From positions 1 to 64,000 of the forward strand of contig RCSZ01000001.1 of NCBI GenBank assembly GCA_014898425.1: a stretch of 64,000 nucleotides of DNA, written 5' to 3'. How positions within the stretch are numbered: the stretch's first letter is position 1; each line of letters begins with the position of its first letter. Under the pieces are notes generated by a model. That model saw only the letters and a program-made list of their open reading frames with translations. It ran no database searches and had not been told where the DNA came from. This stretch comes from Botryotinia globosa. Taxonomy: Eukaryota > Ascomycota > Leotiomycetes > Helotiales > Sclerotiniaceae. The translations under genes and the position numbers were made by a program. This document shows, piece after piece, positions 1 through 12,100 of the stretch.

Positions 1-1983
1 ATAGTACAGCTGTTGATATTTGATTGCTCTATTTACGCATCTGCGAATGTCTTTCGTCCCGCGACTTATGCCTTCGCGGTAAAACTGACTGGCCAATAGA
101 TATATATACAGTAGGCTCTGACCTCGAGGCTCATACTGGTGATGGAGAAGGTGGCCAACATGGAATAAGTGCCGAAGAATAGTGTGATATTCAATACACC
201 AGCTTACTTGAATTTAGTCGTCGTCTCAGAAATTTGTCTGCTAGTGCTTGACTGATAGTGTCAAGGGGAAAATGGCAGACTCAAGAAGACCTCAAATATT
301 TACAGAAGTCTTCCTATAAGCTGCTTCCTTCATGCATCTTGTAGACCGGGCAATTCAATATTGTTTCCTTCGCTTATCCTTATGGATTTTCCTTGGACTT
401 TCTTCTCGATTTCGTGTTCTCGCTTTGCACATTCACCTTTCGTGTTTGCACTCGAAATCTGGGATAACTTCAAAGGGAGGGACCACGGCAAGAGTTTCAC
501 GATTGCCATGCACATTTCATGTATCTGCCAATTTTCCAATTCTCAACCTAGGCCCCACTAGTTGGCTTTTAGAGGACCACGATTTACAAAAGGCGTGTTG
601 TGGTCAGAATCTGCGATGATCTAGCACAGAGTTGCGAAGATAGGGAATCATGGAGTATGACCTGCGATAATTAGTGGAGTTACCAATTTGCCACTTTTTT
701 TTTTAATTAAGTTCACCGCCCGAAAAGATTTCTCCTGTAACTTTGGGCTGCTGGTTCTTGACTTACTTGACATAATTACTGGTATTCTCGATTGGCTGGC
801 AAGTCGATCATTGGTTCACTTGAGTATTTCAACGCTTGTTCCTCAGATACTGCCGACAAGCTTCGGGGTCATTCGACACTCACTTCTCTGTAACTTCAGT
901 GAAGGTTCGAGATAAATTCGGTACACACACTTCAGGTATTTTATTCAAGTTGACGAGAATACATTGTAAGACCTTCATCTTTCATTCCTCAAGGAGTTCT
1001 TAAATCGCTTCATTCCATCGATCTACGATAAAGTCTCTTCCAATACCAAGAACATCCCATGATGATTCCCAAGAGCATACGATTCTTCGCGAATGATGGT
1101 AACGTCAAATCTTGTCGGCGAATGGGGACTACTTTCGACCCCCGTATGTTTCCCCGGGAGAAGGTATTGGTGCGTCAATCATGTCCACATATTGATGAAA
1201 GATCAATGATTTTAACGGGGATAGATGAGATATTGGGTCATTTGATGATGGTGACGACCCAGCGACTGGAAAATTTGGATAGGAAGCTTCATCCTTGCCA
1301 AGATAGTAAACACCAAAAAGACCGCTTTTATATAATGCCACGGTATGGTGTATGCCTAATTTCTTGGGCGGGAGAAGAAATGTTGTCGTCATAGAACATT
1401 TTTTCTGTCCACACCAGGACAACGGTATTCACAGTTTTAATTACCCCTAATCAACGATTGTATATCAAGCAACTTGAGCGAAGTACTGTTTTTCTTTTTC
1501 ATTCATTCTTAGGCATCTTACACCATAATAATTGAATCAGGAATGGATGGCCGAATATTCCAGGTTCCCACACATCTCAACCTAAACTTCAATGCTCCTA
1601 TCGACATTGAGAACCAGAGCAATTCTTCGGAAATCCATTTGCCAAGGGATTCCAGATACATCTTCATAAGGGAATGTCAATTCAATTTCAACATAAATCC
1701 AAATATCGACGAAACATAAAGACTGCTGGATCAACCTCTAGTTGCAATTATGAAACTAGAAACACGCTTGGAGAGGGGAATCGCGCAGGGCATCGAATTT
1801 ACTACAAGAAATAACCTACATCGTACAATTTAGTTCTCGGGAGATATAAGATGATAACATGGTATCCTATAATGTGATGGAATTCTCAATGACATAGTTG
1901 GTGAATGCCATGCTGCTGCACTTCCATCTCAGTGTATCCTTGCAGCCTCCTTTCTATTGATCAAAAGATAGTTTGACCTCCTA
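1..1983. other. Intergenic, no supported gene
   Basis: About 2 kb without a convincing coding region. Open frames up to about 110 codons exist on both strands but have no recognisable motif, no flanking splice structure and overlap each other. A stretch near 150-182 shares two ordered 11-base words with 3429-3457 (see findings). The segment next to 1983 is probably the 3' flank of the dehydrogenase gene on the minus strand. Confidence 0.5.
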
Positions 1984-3090
1984 TTAATCGATCAGTATAT
2001 GTTCCGCAGTTGTCCTATCATGACCATCAAACTCACCATCGACAATCAGATCAGCTCCAGTAATATAACTTCCCGCTCCACTACACAATAGTACCAAAGC
2101 TCCGCTCAATTCCTCTGGGTTTCCCATCCTACCGATTGGATTTCTCGAAGTCCATATATTTCTTGCCTCTTCTAATCCATCACCTTCATTGAGAATAGTA
2201 TCCATGTAACCCGGGGAAATGGTATTCGTACGGATACCATACCGAGACCACTCAGCTGCAAGACATGATTTCATGTGAAGCAAAGAAGATTTAGAGACAT
2301 TGTAAGCGATTTGAGGTTGAGGATAGTTAACAGTATGACCAGAAATCGCTAGAAGATGTTGTTAGTGTACACTCAATCGTTAATTAACCATTGAGAAATT
2401 GTGGAGACAAACATGCAATGAACACAATGGAACCACCAGTTTTTTGGTCAACCATTTTTCTAAATCCAAAATTAGTATTATCACCCTAAAGCCAACACAG
2501 AAACATACTTGGCAACAGCTTGTGCACATAGAAATGCCCCAGTTGTATTGATCTCCAAAGTGCGTCTCCACTCGTCGACAGTTATATCGAGCGCATGCAC
2601 ACATCCCACAACACCTGCGTAGCAACACAATATATCAACACTTCCGAGGGTTGATGCTGTCTCATCGACAGCTTGACTCAAAATTTCCACGTTTGTGACA
2701 TCAACTCGTTTCAATATGATCTTGGCACTAGGAAAGTCTGCCCTCAAGGCGGATATGCCAGGATGATCGTCTGTTGGATTGATATCATATAGAGCTAATC
2801 CACTAAGACCGTGTTCGAGAAGGGCACGAGCTCCTTGTAAAGCTAGAGTGCCTGCTCCTCCTGTGACTAAATTGGATCGTTATATAAGTCTTGTCAATGA
2901 TACTTGGGAGGGGTTTAATACAGATCGCATTTCCTTTAACCGCAAATCTATTGATAGCAGGATTCAACCCTGATGAACTCTTTTCAAAATCAGTTGAGGG
3001 ATGTGCTGAGTTACTCAAGCCGTTTGCTAGCTGCATCTGAGGTAATGTCCGATTGACCAAGGCATTTCTATTATACTTGCCGTCTCCCAT
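1984..3090 (-). CDS. Short-chain dehydrogenase/reductase (polyol/sorbose reductase-like)
   Basis: Four exons are read on the minus strand: 3090-2922, 2866-2509, 2459-2413 and 2348-1984. They give 312 residues and the frame is kept across all three introns of about 50-65 bp. The fold is a classical Rossmann SDR, an NAD(P)-dependent oxidoreductase. The visible active site is Ser194, Tyr207 and Lys211 in YNVSK, with the usual 13-residue Ser-Tyr spacing, followed by a TISPGY segment. The N-terminal 50 residues before the cofactor domain resemble those of fungal D-arabinitol/sorbose-type dehydrogenases, so a sugar-alcohol substrate is plausible but inferred. The cofactor motif is odd: TGGAGTLA (58-65) lacks two of the expected glycines of TGxxxGxG, and the NNAG position reads CYAG. 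The start is the first ATG of the frame; the open frame upstream begins with a non-ATG codon. Confidence 0.82.
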
Positions 3091-5481
3091 GATGAAAGTA
3101 TTGAGAAAGCTAAAAAAGAATTGACCCGTGAACACAATTATTGAATATTTATAAGACTTGTGCTGTAAAATACATGTGATCGGATATGCGGATAGCCTAT
3201 GGGTGGTTGAGGGATCGTGGAGAAGTGGAGTCTGCAGGCTCTAATAAAGCAAGATGCAAGTATGATCAGGTAGATCATGGATGTAGAATTTGCTGAGAGT
3301 GGGATGCGCATTTCCTTGAGACTGTGTCAAGGTTTTAACTGCCTTAGGCAGATATCATTGTACTGTGCTACTTAATACTTTCCAAGAAAGTGTATTAAAA
3401 AACAACGAACGAATGTACGGGGAATCTCGGTGGCCAACAGGGAATGCCGAAGAATATCCACAAGCACAATTCAGAGAACCCACCAGACCCAAATTATTAT
3501 TCTAGGTAATTATTGGATAAAGTATAAATATCCTTGCGAACAGATTCATTCATTTCTACTTGAGTTGAAGTATAGATGATGATGACCAGGGCTAACCATA
3601 TGACTGAAAGGTGCAGCAGTATCCTTTTGACATCGGCCAGGATTCCACGACTTTTTCAAATTGAGTGATCGCGTTTGCACACAATGCTATTACCACCAGC
3701 TTAAAAAAAAGTACTTCGACCATACATACGTTTTATAAACGCCTTAAATTAGCAAACCAAACATTATCCCTTTCCCGGTGGTTACCACATTTACTGGCGT
3801 TGAATCATGATCCTTTCTGATCTTGAATGATAAATTCATACTTTGATGAATGATGTGGCCACGGAGGACCTGGTACTTTGATAAAGCAAGGGCGGAGATA
3901 CGAAATTCAGAGAGGCAAGATGGCCTAGAGTAGAAACGACGATTGGTGATGGCACGAGGGCAAGCAAATGATGGAAATTTATAGCCCTGCTTGGAGCACA
4001 ACAGGATGACAAGTTATAATGCTTGATAATCTGACATTCTATCAGGCCTCTTTGTTAAGAGCAGTGTACGAAATTGCTCTCAATATGTCGTCGAAATTCG
4101 GTAGACGTCGCAATCCAATCGTTTGGCAACTCGATCTGGCCCCGCCCCCTTCTTGATATTCTACATATCCACGTAGGAGGCATTTGAATGAGGCCAGCAC
4201 TACATTGCATGGTCCCGTTCGAAATGAAAGACAATCCGCCTCTGAGTGAACATTTTGGCATAGCTCATAATGTACACGTTATTGTCGATGGCTAAACATA
4301 AATTTGAGATTCCAAAGAGGATCTCTACCGACATTCAAAATTTGTAGGGCTCTTCATGAATACGCGTATTCATGGAGAAATGCAGCACGATTGCTAAACA
4401 GGATTGACAGGAAATCATCGACACAAGCACTTGCGTGTGAGAGACCCGAATGCTTTCATTGTAGCTTGAATGGTATGGTGCTTGGTGGAGAGTAGAGAGG
4501 TGACAACATGTAATGCAGTAGATACAATTTAGAGACCCTTGGCGAATGGCAAGCCAATGAATCAATGATCTCTATATCCGCGATATTTGTCTCAATCCCT
4601 TCTTCTTAGGTGATGACTGATACTTGCAATCATTAGCTATAGAAAGAAGGGTGCTTGTTGTCATTAGACTTATAGAACATGTATAGCAAGCAAAACAAAA
4701 CGAATGATTTAAGTTAGCAGGGTTAAAGTACAGAAGAAAAAGAGTTTTCCCTTGACGGCCGTGCCATTTTCATCTACAGTACATAGCTTTGCGACTATCG
4801 ACGATAACAACGATAACGGAAACACCGCCAAAATGAAGTCCAACTTATTATCAATCCTGATGAGTATGAGCAAGTGCAGTTGCTTGGCCGAGTATTGACT
4901 CGATCAAATCCTGTGATATTTTCCTCCTTTCCTCCAAAGTTATCTGCAGTACCAGAATTACAAATATATGTCCTCTGTATCCAATTCTCCGTACTCATTC
5001 CCCCTCCTGCTCCCCAGGTACGGAGTCAAGGAACTACATAGTGCAGTACTTACGAAAAGATCTTCTTCAAAGGTAAGGGTCCATACCCAGCAAGATTTCT
5101 TTTGATTTTGCCAACTTTGCCATCTTCGCCATCTTCGCCATCTTTAGCAGACTTCATAATTGCACCGATCAAACATTCAAGAATCGAAATCCAATGGGCA
5201 TACTCCGTACTCATTCGTACCCATTTCTGCTTGCGTATCCGATCCAAAGAGTTTCCAGCCCCATTTTCGGTATTGCATATGCAAAAAGCCTGTCAGCAAA
5301 TTGACAAATTGTAACCAATCAATCATATCATCCGCAGAAGGATTACTCTATCCCATGCCACCAGTTGTTCGCCGTTGAATTGTCTCGCCCATCCTTTTAA
5401 TCCACCCACTGCACTGCGAAGATAATTCCGTAGGCTCAAATGCCCAATTAATTTTGAGGCTATTAGGGTTAGAGAGTTCGA
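3091..5481. other. Intergenic, no supported gene
   Basis: 2.4 kb between the dehydrogenase start and the RBR protein start. These two genes are divergent, so both promoters must lie here. Short open frames (60-90 codons) on both strands show no domain, signal peptide or splice context. Nothing else is recognised. Confidence 0.5.
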
Positions 5482-7985
5482 ATGGCGGGTTCGAACGATA
5501 TTCATAAAGTAAGGCGCAGGCCAAAATTTCGAGATGGCGAATTAGAAGATGGCAAAGTTCATAAATCACGATCAGGTCGACAGGAAGGAGAGGGCGGAGT
5601 TACATCACTTGAGCCTGATGTTTCTGAAGTCCGCAGAATCCGTCTAGAAAGACTCGAGGGGAATCCAACAAATCGATCGACCCGCAACAGTGCAGCAGCA
5701 ACTGAAAAGATGCCCGCCGATCCAAGTACTGATGCGACAAAATCATCATCGAGTCATAGAAGAAGAAGACGGCATCATACTTCAGAAGACGGTGCTGGAC
5801 ATCATTCGCGATCAAAAACAAGTGAGAGGGAGGAAAAATTGGGGGGTGATTATGTTTATGCTGCCCCAAGGGAGAGGCAGAGGGAGAAGGAAAGTGGAAA
5901 TAAAACCAAGCCTCGAGAGGCGACCAAAACGGAAAGGAGACACCGGGATGAAGAGGATAAGTCTAGTAGTGATTCCGAAGACGATGATACCTCCCCAATA
6001 GAACCTACGGATTCAAAATCGAAGAAGGGAACCAAGGCTGTGGTTCCGGAGGAGCCAAAGAGGTCAAGTTCAAGTAGGAGGGTGAAGAAAGAGGATAAAG
6101 ACAAGTCACCTACAAAGGGCTCCGCAGAGGTAGGCACTTCAGGGACGAAAAGTGCATCGCGTAGAACTAAAATCACTGCCGGTGATTCCGTGTCACGCCC
6201 TCCACTTTCGAGGTATGTATTCTCGCTTTGCGCATCTCACATTGAGGTTTAATATTAATTGCATTTGCATGTAGGAGTGCAACAACTCGGATTACGACGG
6301 AACCTGCTCCAATACTGAGGAGGAGTAATACAACAGTGCCAAAGCCACCAGCATCTGTCGCAAATACAACCACTTCACAAACATCACAACGCCGTGGTAG
6401 TTTTCTAGGAAGTTTCTTCTCGTCCGCACCACCACCACCTCCTCCTCCACCCCCCGAGCCGGAAAAGCTGTAAGTCATTCTATAAAACCGATGCGCAGAA
6501 GTGGTATTCTAATCATTACAGTGTCGAGTGTCTAACCTGCCTATCCGATGATATTCCCAAATCTAAATGTGCCAAACTACGATGTGGCCATCGAATGTGC
6601 CATTCTTGTCTCAAACGGATATTCCGGCTTTCTGTTAAGGATCCAGCGCATATGCCACCAAAATGTTGTACAGCAGAACATATTCCATTGAAACATGTCG
6701 AAAAGCTATTCGATGTACCTTTCAAGAAACTTTGGAATAAGAAATATCAAGAATATACTACGAAAAATCGAATATACTGTCCGGCGAAAAAATGTGGTGA
6801 ATGGATCAAACCCGACAATATTCACAAGGAGAACGGGAAAAAATATGGAATCTGCGGGAGGTGTAAGACAAAGGTCTGCGCATTGTGTAATGGTAAATGG
6901 CATGGATCAAAAGAATGCCCTAAAGATGAGGAAACAAACAAATTGCTTGAAACTGCAAAACAAGCTGGATGGCAACGTTGTTACAGCTGTAGGACTATGG
7001 TGGAACTGAAGGAGGGGTGTAACCATATGACTTGGTAAGTGGAGAATTTGTGCCAAGCTAGAATGGTCAAGAAACTAACATGTATTGTCTTCAAAGTCAC
7101 TGTACAGCACAATTTTGTATGATCTGTGGGCTGAAATGGAAGACATGCAATTGCCCATGGTTCAATTATGAAACAGCTGAGAATGATAGGTTGGATGACA
7201 TGCAAGTTCCTCAACCCGTTCCAGTTCAAGAGGCTCCTGTCAGAAATCCAGCAGCACCTCCGAGAAATGCTCGAGACAGAGCGAGAAGACAACCACCTGC
7301 CAATTACAATGAAGAGCTCGATCAAAGACGTCGTCAAGAACGCGAAGATGAAAGACTAGCTCGACAGCTTCAGAACTGGGGTACGGATGGAATGCCAACG
7401 AATGATCGCGATGCAAACTATAATGGTGGAATAGGCGAGGTTCAGGGGGTTGGCAATGGCGCAAATCATTTCATGAATGAAGACTACATACGCGAAGCTA
7501 GCGATGTTCTAGCTCAACCTGGTGGGGTTATGAACTTTGGGCTTGGAGTTACAAATTTTCTTCCGGGATTTTTAAGACCACGAGGAGTGGCTGCAGCAAA
7601 TCCAACTGTTGGCGAAATGGCTGATCGTTACCCAACAGTTGCTCCAGCTCCTGTACCTGAGCCACCTGCGGCACCGGGTCTAGTTAGAAGACATACCACT
7701 CGGGAAACTGCAAGAGGCACTGGTCATACACGAAGAGCGTCAGATATTGTGGTGCCAAGAAGAACATGGACTGATTATGCGGCTGAAGCAGCTATCCTTG
7801 CGCCAGCTTCGAGAGCTTCTGCTACGCCTTCCAGAGTCTCTAGTTCTGCATCAAAGCCAAAGAAAGAAAAGGAGAAGAAGACTAAGTCGTCAATACTTGC
7901 TGGGCTTGGAAGTGGAAGAAACAGAGTAGATGCTTGGAGAAATCACGTTGCTCCTGGTGCACCACCTGCGGAACTGGTATCTTGA
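5482..7985 (+). CDS. RBR-type (RING1-IBR-RING2) E3 ubiquitin ligase-like protein
   Basis: Four exons (5482-6212, 6275-6469, 6522-7034, 7097-7985) give 775 residues. Residues 1-300 are charged and disordered, rich in Ser, Lys, Arg and Glu, and end in a run of nine prolines. RING1 starts at Cys312 (CLTC) and continues through CGHRMCHSC. A Cys/His-rich IBR follows (CPAKKC, CGRCKTKVC). RING2 begins with Cys462/Cys465 and contains the loop EGCNHMTC. Cys475 there is in the place of the catalytic thioester cysteine of parkin/HHARI-type ligases, so the protein probably forms a ubiquitin thioester and passes it to a substrate. The intron at 7035-7096 splits the Cys codon in MTC. The C-terminal 290 residues are low complexity with Pro, Ala and Arg. 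The start is the first ATG of the long frame. Substrate and partners cannot be read from sequence. Confidence 0.85.
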
Positions 7986-9145
7986 TTTGATTTTGTCGCC
8001 TAGAGGAAGAGCGGTTTTGGGAAACGGATAAATAACTTAGGGTTAACGAGAGGGTTACGCTTGACTACAAACCGATTCTTACGAAACTCGGATTGGGCAA
8101 CACGATGATTACAGACGTACGAGATGCTTGAATGGATGGATGAACGGACGATTGATTGGATAAAAGGGGTATGGATACAGGTGGAAAGGGACGGCGGCTG
8201 GGAGATATGGCTATGGCTATCTCGTTTATATGGAGCAACAACTCGGATCAATACCCGGCGGGCGGATATGGAGTTCAATAATGACTATATAACGATCAAC
8301 GATCTATACCATTTTTTACGAATAATTTTCTTCTTCGCCCAAGGGTGGATTTAGCTTAATGTATATAGAATTACTGGAAATGACTTAACTTTTGCCTGGT
8401 ACCTTGATGCTTGGAATGTTTGCATGAGATAATTCGAATCTTAGTCACAGTTTCTAGTCAACATGCAATTATATTCTGTGTTAGAACACGGTCTTAATTG
8501 AGATGTCGTAAGATTACTATAAGCTGCGTTATTCTTGGAGTTCAGGCCTCTTCTTTGTTTTCCAAGGTCTCTCAGTAGACGTGTAACAATTTTTGTGTCT
8601 GATAGGAAAAGCACATTCACTTATCGGAATAGAGATAGAAGAATTGGAGGGAGGTTGATAATCAAAAGAAGGTGAATGGAGAGATGCGAAGGGAGAGACA
8701 AATCAAGTTGGTGGATGTGAGGGAAGGGCGATGATGATGTTCACCAAACGACAGACAACAGCGTTTTGTGGATGTTGAATTCAGACTTTTAATTCTATTG
8801 AACAGACATCTGGAGATCGGGTAGTACACTAGGACTTATTAGAGGTAAATTAGAATTTTCGCTGACCATTAATTAAGGCTCGGAAGCTCATATATTCATT
8901 TGTCAAACCAGAAAGTAATCAGACAGAGGTACCCCAAACTTAATCATGAATTCACAATATGGCAAGTAACAAGTGGAATAAAGGGCAAAAGACCTCAGTA
9001 GCTCAGTAGTTCGGCTTGTATATGTTATCTCTTATGTTAACGATATACATTCATGCTATCTAACAAAATGAAAACTCCATGGCTATGCAATTATATCATA
9101 TCCTTAGAATAAAATTCATTCACATCCTTTCTTCGTCAATCAACA
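7986..9145. other. Convergent intergenic region
   Basis: 1.16 kb between the stops of the RBR gene (+) and the DUF676 gene (-), so it should hold both 3' UTRs. A 76-92 codon open-frame pair around 8000-8350 has no motif. Nothing else is seen. Confidence 0.5.
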
Positions 9146-12100
9146 TTAATTCTCCTTGGCTGCAGGCATAAGATCATCTTTAGTTATTACTTGGGATCCT
9201 CCTGCACTTGTTCCATCTAGGCCTATACCCATCCCAGCTAGATCTTTATCAAGAACCGGCAGGGTAGAATCTTCACTGCTCACTCCAGCTCGTCCCAGTT
9301 CTTTATCTGCTGCTTCAATTGGTTCAGGACTCGCGACTAGAGTTTCTTTCCCAAGAAACTTTGCAATTTCTTTTTTATCGGTTCCTTTTTCCTTAGGACT
9401 GGTACTATGACTTCGATATGCATTTGAACCTTTCCCAACAATCTTCTCTGTCCAGTTCCACCCAGAAGCGGCCGGTTTGTTCTCGTCCTCTTCACTATCG
9501 TCTGCACTATCAACCCAATCTCTATCACTCCACCCGGTGCTCTCGTATCCATCTTGTTTATTCCTCGACCAACTTCCAATTCTTGATGGTGCGGTGGGTG
9601 GTCCCATTGAAGAAGTAGAGGTTGCAAGTGCTGGAACAGAATCTCTCGCTTCTCTAGCTTCTGAATTCGTGCGATCATGTCTTGTAGTTCTTTCACGATC
9701 CTCAAGTTTCTTTTCTGCATCTATTGTATCCATCGAAGACTCGACTTCTTGTCCTTCTGAGCCTGGAGCCTCCTCTGCACCTTTAGCTCTTTCTCGTCCT
9801 CCACTATCTTCGTCTTTTCTTCTCGCAATTGCGTCATCTGAGAAATGGGTATCGCAAAGATGTTTGACCACTGGCCACCCATATGCATTGGCGAACATTC
9901 TTCTCACAATCATGTTATTATGAGCATCAGGTTCCAAGCTGACGAGAACCTTTCGCCAACTTAGATCCCGATGATAAGCTCTAGCAATCTTCTCTTCGAC
10001 TTTCATCGCTGAAGTATCTACAACAGTATTTAGAGGACGCGGGGGATTGGTATTCTTGGGATCATCATAATCCAAGGCTGAAAGTTGGCTATCGGTATGA
10101 GAAGCAGGTGTTGGTGGAGTAGGTTCAGAAACGGAAGAATTTCGTCTCCGAAGCATCGTGGATCTCTTTTTGAGAGGTGGTGGAGGAATGTCCGAAGGAT
10201 GATATACACGATCATGAAAAATTGTTCGAGCACGGGAGGCTGGATTAATCAAGAATTCTGTAGATGGTAGAGGTGGCTTGAGAAGATCACCTGCTGATTC
10301 AAAGAAAGTCGTTTTGGGAGGTGCTGATAGATGATCTGGATCTTGAACTTCAGTGTCTCCCGTCGAAGCTTTTGGATGGCCCTCTGGAGCTGGAGATGGT
10401 AGAGATGACAGTGACGACGAGCCGCTATCGTTAGTGAGTTTGATAGTTTGACTTCTTTTATATATTTTCGAGTGTTTAGGTTGATGAGCATGGGATTTTG
10501 GGGACGGGTTCGAACGAAAAAATCCAAAAAGACTTGCAAGTGGTCCACTATTATTGGATGTAAAAGATGTAGATGTTGGATTTCCGACCTCGTTACTATT
10601 TCTACCTTCTATAGAAGATATAGTTGAATGGCCAGGCATCTCTGCATTTTTAACACTTCGCTTATCGTCATCCATGACGTTTTCTGGGGGTTGTGGTACT
10701 TCTGTTTCAAGCCTTTGTAATGCGTTGGAAGAAGCACTTCCTCCAATATCATCTATGTCACTGACTTCCTCCTCTGGCCAAGGTGCTTGTTTCTTTGCGG
10801 GTGATCCAGAATTTGCCCCAGTTAGTTCAGCCCAACTCCATTCCGCCATGGTACCAACAAGACCATTTTCCCTTCTCGCTTTCTCCACACGGCCCAGGCT
10901 TTGCCAGTCCAAGAAAAGTAAACAACTAGTTCTTAGGGGCACGATTCCATCATTCACAACATTTGAGTAGACTGTACGATGTCGAAATTTCTTAAGAACA
11001 GTATGTGCGGGTCCAGTTGGTAGAATTCGTAAAAGTGGCTTTGCTTCTGGCGCAGATTCACCATCAAGCCTCTTATGGGCACTTTCTCCAATATTTCCAA
11101 CGAGCGCCCCCCAACCGCTTCTTGCGATGGTTGGTGCTCGCCATGTCAGTCCAAGATCCTGACCTGTACGACCGACCAATCCAAAATCCAATGCAAATTT
11201 GACATACAATGGGTTCTCATTGCTGAGACCTAAGAATGGTGAAGCAAGCGCAATGAAGTTTATTGGCTTGATTATGTCGAAGAACTGAGGTGAATGTTTT
11301 TGAATGTATGCTACGGCATATGTTTGTACTAGTCCACCAAGAGAATGAGCAATGAAACTAATACTGGTGAAATGATAAGGAAGGTCAACATCTTGCGGCG
11401 CTTTAATGATGCTGCTATTCTCATGTGCTGGTTTCCCGGAATCATCCGTCAACTTCGAAGAATCAGGTTTAAGAGCATGAGAAAGGGCTTCAGTTGCTGA
11501 CTTCTTGAGGGTGGGTCGAAATGGTTGATCTGGGTATGTCATTGTGAGAACATATTTGGCAAGTCTTTTTCCTAGATATTTGATTCCTCTTTCTGTTCGG
11601 ACGGCATTACCGGAAAACCCTCGTACAATAACTTCTTCCTCGTCATCAGATTCATCATCTGTTTCTTCTGCCTGTTCCTCGGGTCGTCCTTCTGTGTTCG
11701 CTTCTCCATTCGGTATGCCATCAGCTTGTGCATTTTGATTTTCGGCCTGTTCGGCTGCCTTTCTTTGCTTCTCCTCTTGTTTCTTTTTTGCTTTTCGGGC
11801 CTTTGCATCAACCTTGGCTTGCTTGGCTGTCGCGTCTATACTTTCCTTCAAGAATAGCATGTCAGCACCAAGATTACTATGCAATCCGTGTGTCAAAACC
11901 ACTAAATGTACATTTTTCGATCGCTTCTTCCTCGGCTTTTCTTTGATATGGCCCTCTCCTGTGGTATCTTCAACTGGTGCATCATTTTCCTTGCCCTTCG
12001 ACCTTTGTTCCTCCGCTGCCTCATCCCTACCGTCCATCTTCGGGGTATTCCATAGACTTGCAGTATCATCAACCTTGACTCGTAGAGCCCTGGAATAAAT

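Noticed and set aside
3091..3135. Longer N-terminus for the dehydrogenase
   Set aside because: The open frame upstream begins at GTG, not ATG; the first ATG is at 3090.
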